The notes under the pieces are model-generated. The model did not search any database and was not told the origin of the DNA. It saw nothing but the letters and a program-made list of their open reading frames with translations. The translations under genes were made by a program, and so were the position numbers. Of a stretch of DNA of 64,000 bases, positions 57,811 to 64,000 are shown piece by piece. Origin of the DNA: Kribbella monticola (lineage in GTDB: Bacteria; Actinomycetota; Actinomycetes; Propionibacteriales; Kribbellaceae); assembly GCF_003261635.1 (NCBI RefSeq), contig NZ_QFXK01000039.1, positions 496,001 to 560,000 of the forward strand. Direction: 5' to 3'. Numbering within the stretch: position 1 is the first letter of the stretch; every line of letters begins with the position of its first letter.

Positions 57811-58620
57811 GTGAGGTTTCGTACTCGGGTGGCAGCTGCCGCCATCGCCGTGCCGTTGGCACTCGGCCTGGCTGCCTGCGGTGGCGCCGACAAGAAGGAA
57901 GCCACCGGCACGCTGCCCACACCGGTCACCAGCTCGGCGCCAACCGCGCCCGCGACCGCCGCACCCCTGAAGGCCGCACCGGTCGCCCACCTGAACAGGG
58001 TCACCTTCGTGCCGGCGATGAGCGCGGCGTTCGGCAAGCAGAAGACCTGGCGGACGGTCGCCACGATGACCGCCGAAGGCCGCACGGTGATGACGATGAG
58101 CGGCTACCAGCAGGCCAAGCCGCTGGCCGCCTCGCTGGAGATGAGTGGCCTCGCGTTCCAGGGCAAGACCGCGAAGATGGTTGTGGTCGGCGGGATGCTC
58201 TACATGTCGATGCCCGGGGCAACCCCGGCCGGGAAGTTCCTGAAGGTCGACCTCAAGCACACGCCCGGAGCGGAGAACTTCAGCGAGCTGCTGAACGGTA
58301 GCGACCCGACGAAGACGTTCGAAGCATTCGGGAAGGGCCTGCAGACGGTGAAGTTCGTCCGGTCGGAGACCGTCGACGGTGTGAAGCTCGACCGCTACCA
58401 GGTGAGCGTCAACACCGCCGCGGCCCTCAAGCTCCAGGGCAAGAAGCTGCCCGCCGGCGCTCCGAAGACGCTGCCGTACACGGTCTGGATGGGCCCGGAT
58501 CACCTCGTGCACAAGATGACGTTCAACCTGCAGGGCGTCAGCATGGTGATGAAGATGAGCGAGTACAACCACCCGGTCACCATCACCGCACCTCCTGCGT
58601 CAAAGATCGTCAAGCGCTGA
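57811..58620 (+). CDS. Lipoprotein, LppX/LprG-like
   Basis: The 269-residue lipoprotein has a lipobox LALGLAACGG (Cys about residue 22). The mature domain (RTVATMTAEGRTVMTMSGYQ, VVGGMLYMSMPGATPAGKF, LDRYQVSVNTAAAL, GPDHLVHKMTFNLQGVSMVMKMSEYN) resembles the actinobacterial lipoprotein fold that carries hydrophobic ligands. No specific ligand can be given. Start GTG 57811 follows AGGAGG. Confidence 0.82.
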   Translation: MRFRTRVAAAAIAVPLALGLAACGGADKKEATGTLPTPVTSSAPTAPATAAPLKAAPVAHLNRVTFVPAMSAAFGKQKTWRTVATMTAEGRTVMTMSGYQQAKPLAASLEMSGLAFQGKTAKMVVVGGMLYMSMPGATPAGKFLKVDLKHTPGAENFSELLNGSDPTKTFEAFGKGLQTVKFVRSETVDGVKLDRYQVSVNTAAALKLQGKKLPAGAPKTLPYTVWMGPDHLVHKMTFNLQGVSMVMKMSEYNHPVTITAPPASKIVKR

Positions 58621-58622
58621 CC

Positions 58623-59423
58623 TCAGCGCAGGTAGGAGGCGCCGTTGAAGTCGAGGACGGCGCCGGTGGACCAGGTGGCGGCTGGGGAGGCGAGCCAGAC
58701 GATGGCGTCGGCGACCTCCTCGGCGGTCGCGACCCGGCCGTGCGGGCTCTGAGCCCGGATCGCGTCGCCACCCGGTCCCTCCAACAGCTGTTCGGTCATG
58801 TCGGTCGCGATGAATCCGGGCGCGATTGACGTCACGGTGATGTCATGTGGCGCCAGCGACACGGCCAGCGACTGCCCCAGGGCGTGCAGTCCCGCCTTGG
58901 CCGCTCCGTACGCCGGTACGTCCGGCTCGCCGCGATAGGCGCCGCGAGACCCGACATTCACGATGGCACCCGTTTTGACGCCATCGGCCGGCGCCACGTC
59001 GAGCATCTGCCGCGCGACGCACCAGGTGAGGTGCGCCGCCCCTTCGAGGTTCACCGCGAGCGTTCTGCGCCAGGCCGCGACCCACTCGTCGTACGACGTG
59101 TCCGCGAGCGGATGCCCGATCCGGCGGGACCCGGCGACGAGCTCCTCGACGTACAGGGCGGCGTTGTTCACGAGCACGTCGATGCGGCCGAGCGATGCGG
59201 CCGATTCTTCAACCAGGGCAGGGATTCCGGCCGGATCACCGACGTCTCCGGTGACGACGGAATGACCGTCGCCAGGCAACTGAGCCAGTACTGCGCGGGC
59301 CTCGTCGGCGGCACTGCGGCAGTGCAGCACGACCCGGTCCCCGGCTGCCGCGAATGCCTTCGCCGTGGCCGCCCCGACGCCTCGCGACGCCCCGGTGACG
59401 AGCACTCCTCTGGACACACTCAC
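58623..59423 (-). CDS. Short-chain dehydrogenase/reductase
   Basis: The 266-residue classical SDR has the cofactor motif VLVTGASRGVGAATAKAF (about residues 7-24), NNAAL, and a catalytic Ser in VNVGSRGAYRG with the Tyr-x-x-x-Lys pair in YGAAKAG. It ends with LDFNGASYLR. The substrate is unknown. The upstream frame is open 28 codons, but GAGGAG placed six nt before GTG 59423 supports this start. Convergent with the lipoprotein gene across 2 bp. Confidence 0.9.
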   Translation of the reverse strand: MSVSRGVLVTGASRGVGAATAKAFAAAGDRVVLHCRSAADEARAVLAQLPGDGHSVVTGDVGDPAGIPALVEESAASLGRIDVLVNNAALYVEELVAGSRRIGHPLADTSYDEWVAAWRRTLAVNLEGAAHLTWCVARQMLDVAPADGVKTGAIVNVGSRGAYRGEPDVPAYGAAKAGLHALGQSLAVSLAPHDITVTSIAPGFIATDMTEQLLEGPGGDAIRAQSPHGRVATAEEVADAIVWLASPAATWSTGAVLDFNGASYLR

Positions 59424-59498
59424 AACGCACTCCTCGCCTCGGTGAACCCTCATTCTGCCGCACCCGGAGCCCACCCTGACGGCATGATGGCGGCGTCG

Positions 59499-59550
59499 TG
59501 ACATCACGAGGGGTTGACAGTGACGTCATTGTGACGTCAGTATTGCGTCA
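59499..59550 (+). promoter_or_regulatory. Promoter overlaid by 11-bp-spaced TGACGTCA sites; likely leaderless
   Basis: Eight-base sites TGACATCA (59499), TGACGTCA (59521), TGACGTCA (59532) and TTGCGTCA (59543) have centres 22, 11 and 11 bp apart. A perfect -35 TTGACA (59514-59519) and a weak -10 CAGTAT (59538-59543, spacer 18) would start transcription at or next to ATG 59550. Tandem dyads at helical spacing suit a ribbon-helix-helix repressor such as the one encoded by the next gene. Confidence 0.65.
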
Positions 59551-60296
59551 TGGAACTTGACCACTACCTCGAGTCGGTCCGCCGTAGCGTGGAGAACGCC
59601 ACCGCCCTGGCCGACGACCAAACCCGCTCCGTGGCCCAGCGCCTCGGTGCCACGCTGGATGACGCGGGCCGCCTGGCCCTCATCTCAGCCCTGTCCGATG
59701 CCGCCGGTGAGATCAGCCGTGAGCTGTCGCCCGGTTCGGTCGAGCTCCGGATGGCCGGTGGCCGCCCCGAGTTCGTGGTCACGCCGGCTCCGAGCCAGCT
59801 GACCAGCTCCGACGACGACCTGGACGACGAGGCCGCCGACCGTGAGGCCGTCGCCGAGGAGATCGCCCCGGACGCCGACGAGCCGACCGCGCGGATCACG
59901 CTGCGGCTGCCGGTCTCGGTGAAGAACAAGGTGGACGAAGCCGCCGCGACCGAGGGCATCTCCTCGAACGCGTGGCTGATGCGCACCGTGATGACCGCGC
60001 TGACCGGTGACCGTGGCCGTCGTGGTGGCCCCCGGCCGCCCCGCCCGCCGCGCGCACCGCGAGGCGGATTCTTCGGCCCCGACGGCCCGCTCGGACCGGA
60101 CGGACCGCTGGGACCCGACGGAGTCTTCGGCCCGGACGGTGTGTTCGGACCTGACGGCCCGTTCGGACCCGACGGCGTCTTCGGCGAGCGGGACAAGCGC
60201 GGTGACCGCGACCGGCGGCGCGAAGGCCGCCGGGACAACCACGGACGCCGCGGTGGACGCGGACCGGGACAGCAGATGACGGGGTGGGCACAGTGA
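59550..60296 (+). CDS. Ribbon-helix-helix protein with collagen-like GPDG repeats
   Basis: This 248-residue protein has an alpha-helical N-terminal domain (about 1-80) and an acidic linker (DDDLDDEAADREAVAEEIAPDAD). The ribbon-helix-helix domain at about 113-152 (ARITLRLPVSVKNKVDEAAATEGISSNAWLMRTVM) is of the HicB/CopG kind. A run of six GPDGxx units, Gly at every third position (residues 176-212, 60075-60185), leads into a very basic Arg/Gly tail. The RHH strand should bind the tandem sites upstream (autoregulation, inference). The stop overlaps the DUF4097 gene (GTGA). Confidence 0.8.
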   Translation: MELDHYLESVRRSVENATALADDQTRSVAQRLGATLDDAGRLALISALSDAAGEISRELSPGSVELRMAGGRPEFVVTPAPSQLTSSDDDLDDEAADREAVAEEIAPDADEPTARITLRLPVSVKNKVDEAAATEGISSNAWLMRTVMTALTGDRGRRGGPRPPRPPRAPRGGFFGPDGPLGPDGPLGPDGVFGPDGVFGPDGPFGPDGVFGERDKRGDRDRRREGRRDNHGRRGGRGPGQQMTGWAQ

Positions 60297-61123
60297 GCGG
60301 CTTTCATTCGCAGGTGGTCGCCGAGCCGGGCGAGATCGACAGCGTCCGGATCGACATCGGCGCCGGCCTGGTCGAGATCCTCCCGGTCGACGGCGACAAG
60401 ACCCTGGTGTCGGTGGATGCCGACGAAGGCGACGAGGAGAGCGTCTGGTTCGAGGTCGTCAACAGCGAAGTGGTCGTCGAGGCGCCCCGCAACGTCCGGC
60501 GCGGCCCGGAGATCCGGGTCCGGATCCAGACCCCGGAGCAGTTGATCACCCGAATCAAGACCGGCTCGGGCGACATCATCGCCAGCACCACGCTGGGCGA
60601 GTCGCGGCTGTCGACCGGATCCGGCGAGATCCAGCTCGACCGGGTCGAGGGCAGCCTCGGCGCGAACACCGGCAGCGGCGAGCTCCGGGTCCGGTACGCC
60701 GGTGGCCCGGTCCGCGCCAAGACCGGCTCCGGCGCGATCGACATCGGCGAGGCCGCCGACTCCCTCGGCCTCAGCACCGGCTCGGGCGACATCCGGATCG
60801 GCGACGCCGCGGGTCCGACCACCGTCAAGGTCGGCTCCGGTGACATCACCATCGAGCGGATCCGCGACCACTCGGTCGCCACCTCCGGCTCCGGTGACGT
60901 CACGGTCGAGCTCGCCGACGGGCCGAGCGTCCGGGCCGAGACGGCCCGCGGCGACGTACACATCGGCGTACCGGACGGCGTACCGACCTATCTGGATCTG
61001 AAGACGGTCACCGGCGAGATCCGGTGCGATCTGGAAGCCGGCGAGCGGCCGGCCGAGGGCGAGCGCTCGCTGGTCCTGCGGGCCCGCACCGTCTCCGGCG
61101 ACATCACCGTCGTCCGGGTCTGA
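60293..61123 (+). CDS. DUF4097-family beta-solenoid protein
   Basis: The 276-residue protein (GTG 60293, overlapping the preceding stop) is built of repeated short strands with TGSGDI/TGSGEI turns: KTGSGDIIAS, LSTGSGEIQL, ANTGSGELRV, KTGSGAIDIG, LSTGSGDIRIG, VGSGDITIE, TSGSGDVTVE and TVTGEIRCD. This is characteristic of DUF4097 adhesin-like solenoids. There is no signal peptide or membrane helix, so it is probably cytosolic. Function unknown; pairing with an RHH protein suggests a conserved two-gene module. Confidence 0.85.
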   Translation: MSGFHSQVVAEPGEIDSVRIDIGAGLVEILPVDGDKTLVSVDADEGDEESVWFEVVNSEVVVEAPRNVRRGPEIRVRIQTPEQLITRIKTGSGDIIASTTLGESRLSTGSGEIQLDRVEGSLGANTGSGELRVRYAGGPVRAKTGSGAIDIGEAADSLGLSTGSGDIRIGDAAGPTTVKVGSGDITIERIRDHSVATSGSGDVTVELADGPSVRAETARGDVHIGVPDGVPTYLDLKTVTGEIRCDLEAGERPAEGERSLVLRARTVSGDITVVRV

Positions 61124-61166
61124 ACCACCACCCACCCAGCAAACACCCTGTGAAGGAGAAACCACC

Positions 61167-61385
61167 ATGATCACCGAACACCAAGAGGTCGCCCGCCACC
61201 GGGTCGCCGAGCAGATCAGGACCGCCGAACTACGGGCCCTACGCAACGAACGGCGCGACGCGGTGCGGGCCGAGGGCGAATCCGCCGGTCCGCGACACGA
61301 GCTCGCCGGAGTACTGCGCCGGCTGGCCGACCGGCTCGAACCGCAGCCCCGCCACCGTCGTACCGGCCTGTCCGTGGTGCGGTGA
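61167..61385 (+). CDS. Small basic helical protein
   Basis: This 72-residue, arginine-rich, largely helical protein has the segments QEVARHRVAEQIRTAELRAL and HELAGVLRRLADRLE. A good ribosome-binding site (GAAGGAG) precedes ATG 61167. It follows the DUF4097 gene after 43 nt and probably belongs to the same transcript. No family recognised. Confidence 0.65.
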   Translation: MITEHQEVARHRVAEQIRTAELRALRNERRDAVRAEGESAGPRHELAGVLRRLADRLEPQPRHRRTGLSVVR

Positions 61386-61408
61386 GATCGATGTCTTATC
61401 AGGCACTT

Positions 61409-61423
61409 TGCAGCTTGCTGCAA
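61409..61423. promoter_or_regulatory. TGCAGCTTGCTGCAA palindrome, copy 2
   Basis: Identical to the 15-mer at 57721-57735; here the dyad extends by one pair (TTGCAGC-TT-GCTGCAA, 61408-61423). It lies 91 nt before the start of the lipoprotein gene at 61515, similar to copy 1. Confidence 0.65.
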
Positions 61424-61514
61424 CGCCTGGGTCTGCTCACCGCTCCGACCCGCTGACGCTGCTAGGTTTTGGGCCGTCCTGTGGTTCAAGACTCTTGGGG
61501 AAGAGAGAGATCCG

Positions 61515-63029
61515 ATGGTGTTGCGTTCACTGGCCGCCGCCACCGCCGCAGTCGTTCTGCTGGCCGGTTGCAGTGGGGGTGACGACAAATCCACCGACAG
61601 CTCGAAGGACGGCGCGAGCCAGACCCCCGGTACGCCGAGTGCGCCGGCCCTGACGCCGTACGACCCGCCGAAGTCCTTCGAAGCCACCTACGCATACTCC
61701 CTGCCCGAGGTGACGGGGCACAGCTCGTTCAAGCCCGAGGTCGCCATGGTCGGCTCGACCGCCGTGGCGAACAGCCTCCGCGGTGTCGATGGCCAGAACC
61801 TCGCCGGGCCGGCCAAGCCCTGGCAGACGCTGGCCACCGAGACCACCGACGGCAGCGTGGTGATCAACGACGCGTCGGTCCCGGTCGCCGTACAACTCAA
61901 CGGGAAGCCGGCCGTCGCGGTCGCCTACTACCAGCGGGTCAAGGGCGCCGGCACGGCGAAGCCAGGAGTCTCGGTGCTGTTCCGCTGGCTCGACCCGGCC
62001 GACGGCAAGCCGTTGTCTGAGGCAACCTTCGACGTGACGGCACTGCTCGGCGACGCCGAGGTGAACAGCGGCCTGCCCGGCGGCTTCACCAACCTGACCT
62101 TCGATCCGGCCACCGGGCAGGTGGCGGTCGGGGTCTCGCCGGCCAGCATGATCGGCGCCAAGTCCGGCATCGTCACCGTGATCGCCGATCCGGCTACCAA
62201 GAAGGCCGTCGGCCTGCCGTTCATGCGGCCGGCCGGGCTCAGCAAGGGCGTCCTGGTCGGCACACAGGGCAAGGAGAACACGCGGCGCACGGTCGCTCTC
62301 GTCGATGCCGCCACCGGTCGCATCACCAAGTCGGGTCTGCTGCCCGGGCTGGAAGGGCTGACCCCGACCGGCGCCAACGGCAGCAAATACGTCTACCTGT
62401 ACGGCCAGAAGTACGACAAGAGCATCGGATTCGCCGGTGACTACGTCGGCTACTTCTACGCTGTCGACCCGGCCAGCGGTGCCGTCGTCCAAACCAAGAC
62501 AGCCGTGAAGAAGACGCAGTACCTGCAGAACTACAGCTGCTTCGCCGACGGCCAGAAGACGGTTGTCTGCACAGCCGATCAGCCCGAGGCAGCCGAGGCG
62601 GAGATCGTCGGTTTCGACGACACGACCGGGAAGAAGACCTGGGGCTTCACCGAGGCGAGCGCAGGCCGGGTGGTGCCGCAGGTGACCGCGGCGTTCCACG
62701 GCGTCCTCTACGCCAGCGCCGAGACAAAGCCGGTCCTGCTGAACGCGCTGACCGGCCAGGACATCCCCACTCCGACGCCGACCGTCCCGACCGGCGCGGA
62801 CACCGCCGGGCCGACCGGCACACCTGGCGAGACTCCGAGCGAGGACCCGACACCGACCGACAGCAGCTCGCCGTCCGGGGGTAGCTCCGGCGCCCCCGTT
62901 GCTGCCCAACCGGCCAACCAACTCCAGTCGCCGCAGAGCGTCTCCGAATACGGTGGCGTCTATCTAGCCGAGCCGGAGCTGAGCGACGACTTCAGCGGCA
63001 CCCTGCAGATCCTGAAGGCGGTCGGCTGA
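61515..63029 (+). CDS. Lipoprotein with PQQ-like beta-propeller character
   Basis: The 504-residue lipoprotein has a lipobox VVLLAGCSGG (Cys about residue 19). A Ser/Thr/Asp linker leads to repeated strands such as VVINDASVPVAVQLNGKPAVAVAYYQ, LTFDPATGQVAVGV and VGYFYAVDPASGAVVQTK, recalling a PQQ/WD-like propeller. A Pro/Thr/Ser-rich tract (about 415-460, TPTPTVPTGADTAGPTGTPG) precedes the C-terminal LAEPELSDDFSGTLQILKAVG. Function unknown. The next gene is a paralogue overlapping by one base (TGATG). Confidence 0.8.
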   Translation: MVLRSLAAATAAVVLLAGCSGGDDKSTDSSKDGASQTPGTPSAPALTPYDPPKSFEATYAYSLPEVTGHSSFKPEVAMVGSTAVANSLRGVDGQNLAGPAKPWQTLATETTDGSVVINDASVPVAVQLNGKPAVAVAYYQRVKGAGTAKPGVSVLFRWLDPADGKPLSEATFDVTALLGDAEVNSGLPGGFTNLTFDPATGQVAVGVSPASMIGAKSGIVTVIADPATKKAVGLPFMRPAGLSKGVLVGTQGKENTRRTVALVDAATGRITKSGLLPGLEGLTPTGANGSKYVYLYGQKYDKSIGFAGDYVGYFYAVDPASGAVVQTKTAVKKTQYLQNYSCFADGQKTVVCTADQPEAAEAEIVGFDDTTGKKTWGFTEASAGRVVPQVTAAFHGVLYASAETKPVLLNALTGQDIPTPTPTVPTGADTAGPTGTPGETPSEDPTPTDSSSPSGGSSGAPVAAQPANQLQSPQSVSEYGGVYLAEPELSDDFSGTLQILKAVG

Positions 63030-64000
63030 TGGCAGACCTGCGCGTACTCCGTCCCGTTCTCACCGCGGCCGTCGCGATCGCGCTGCTGAGTGCCTGTAGT
63101 GGCGGCGACGACAAGGCCGGCGACACGTCGACCGACAACGGGACGCCGAGCGCGTCGACCCCGTCCGGCCCAGAGCTGGCGACGTTCGACCAGCCCAAGG
63201 CGTTCGCACCGGTCTCGGCCCTGGCCAAGGGCGGTGTGGCCGGAATGCCCAACCTGTACTACACCGAGGCCGGCATGGTCGGGAAGACCGCGCTGTACGG
63301 ACTGCGCACCGGTCTGGCGGGCAACACCCTCGACGCGAACAGCTGGGAGGTTCCGTCCGCCAAGGACTCGACCACGAAGACCACCGGCCTCACCGCGCCG
63401 ATGGCCGTCCAGCTGAACGGCAAGGAGGTCGTCGCGGTCGCCTACAAGCAGGTCGTCGAAGGCAGCGGAACGCAGAAGGCGCACGACCAAGTGAGCTTCC
63501 AGTGGATCGATCCGGCCGAAGGCGACCTCCTGGCCACGGCCGTAGCCGATCTGAGCACCCTGCTCGGGCCGGGCAACACCAGTTCCGGCCTCGGCACGCC
63601 GGCCTTCGACCCGGCGACCGGCCAGATCGTGGTCAGTCTCCAGGCCACTTACAACGAGGCCGCGCCATCGAAGGTCCGCGACTTCGCTGTGTTCGCCGAC
63701 CCGGTGACCAAGAAGGCCACGACGATCCCGGGGATCCGCGCGGCCGGCGTACTGAACGGTGTCGTCGTCGGCGCCAAGGGCAGCCAGCCGGAAGGCGCCA
63801 AGGACAACGCGATCGTCCAGGCCGACGGTGTCACCGGAGCCGTCAAGAAGACGGTGCCGGTGCCGGCGATGAACTACCTGACCCCGACCGGTTCGGGCGG
63901 CAAGCACGGCTACTTCGCCGGCAGCGGCTTCCTCGCCGGCGCCGGCGACAATGCCGACCACGCGAACGCGATCTATGCCGTCGACATCGCGACCGGCGAA
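63029..64000 (+). CDS. Lipoprotein, tandem paralogue of the preceding one (partial, runs off the window)
   Basis: Translating from ATG 63029 gives an open frame to the end of the window (324 codons, no stop). It starts MADLRVLRPVLTAAVAIALL, with lipobox LLSACSGG. The same plan as the previous protein follows: GDDKAGDTSTDNGTPSAS linker, MAVQLNGKEVVAVAYKQVVEG, TPAFDPATGQIVVSL, KATTIPGIRAAGVLNGVVVG and NAIYAVDIATGE. The aligned motifs (VQLNGK, FDPATGQ, YAVD) show that the two genes arose by tandem duplication. Start and preceding stop share one base. The C-terminus is outside the window. Confidence 0.88.
   Translation, partial: MADLRVLRPVLTAAVAIALLSACSGGDDKAGDTSTDNGTPSASTPSGPELATFDQPKAFAPVSALAKGGVAGMPNLYYTEAGMVGKTALYGLRTGLAGNTLDANSWEVPSAKDSTTKTTGLTAPMAVQLNGKEVVAVAYKQVVEGSGTQKAHDQVSFQWIDPAEGDLLATAVADLSTLLGPGNTSSGLGTPAFDPATGQIVVSLQATYNEAAPSKVRDFAVFADPVTKKATTIPGIRAAGVLNGVVVGAKGSQPEGAKDNAIVQADGVTGAVKKTVPVPAMNYLTPTGSGGKHGYFAGSGFLAGAGDNADHANAIYAVDIATGE

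Overview
The window is high-GC DNA from an actinomycete. The gene families and their order (dnaK-grpE-dnaJ-hspR with HAIR operators, Zur-controlled zinc-free ribosomal proteins, DUF559/AbiEi-like protein, TIGR03118, S53 and M36 secreted proteases, CCG-type Fe-S protein) fit the Nocardioidaceae/Kribbellaceae, most probably Kribbella. The genus is an inference from family content, not a measured match. No rRNA, tRNA, CRISPR array, prophage or transposase gene was seen. Genes are densely packed, with many 4-base start/stop overlaps that fix the operons and start codons.

Layout. 1-4.7 kb: heat-shock operon dnaK-grpE-dnaJ-hspR (minus strand) with two HspR operators upstream and a G-rich hairpin array downstream. 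4.7-6.9 kb: an acetyltransferase, a phosphoribosyltransferase and a BNR/sialidase-fold protein. 6.9-8.0 kb: a solitary AbiEi-DUF559 (Vsr-like nuclease) gene boxed by four copies of one 19-mer, arranged as two nested inverted pairs. This is the most unusual structure in the window. 8.0-18.6 kb: a histidine-utilisation gene set on the minus strand, read hutH-hutU-ABC importer (4 genes)-M20 amidohydrolase-hutF-hutI. The M20 enzyme probably replaces HutG and carries an in-frame tandem-repeat insert. 18.6-21.3 kb: two acetyltransferases, a small membrane protein and an IclR regulator.

21.3-24.9 kb: a zinc-starvation locus (zinc-free S14 and L33; a P-loop-less COG0523 protein; zinc-free L31) around a Zur box, followed by a second histidine-ammonia-lyase homologue with Gly-Thr-Gly where the MIO tripeptide Ala-Ser-Gly should be. 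The two lyase genes share a 19-bp near-palindrome placed exactly 53 nt before each start codon, and an IclR gene lies between them. 24.8-30 kb: SGNH hydrolase, quinone-type oxidoreductase, ArsR-like regulator, toroid protein, alpha/beta hydrolase. 30-37.7 kb: kdpFABCDE potassium uptake, including the 29-codon kdpF, with a direct-repeat array upstream.

37.9-48.7 kb: an assortment with several self-contained regulatory pairs. These are a MarR-GNAT fusion whose perfect 24-bp palindrome overlaps its start codon, TetR with a HAD dehalogenase, and LacI with an amidohydrolase/cysteine-dioxygenase pair under twin operators; a small prim-pol-like protein and a methyltransferase also lie here. 47.3-50.7 kb: a GAF activator divergent from aldehyde dehydrogenase plus DUF779. 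51-55.4 kb: two secreted peptidases (S53, M36). 55.6-64 kb: a membrane Fe-S oxidoreductase, three lipoproteins (two of which, the first and second, share an upstream palindrome; the second and third are tandem paralogues, and the third runs off the window), an SDR, and a three-gene operon of a ribbon-helix-helix protein with a collagen-like GPDG tract, a DUF4097 protein and a small basic protein. That operon starts with an apparently leaderless promoter overlaid by TGACGTCA sites at 11-bp spacing.
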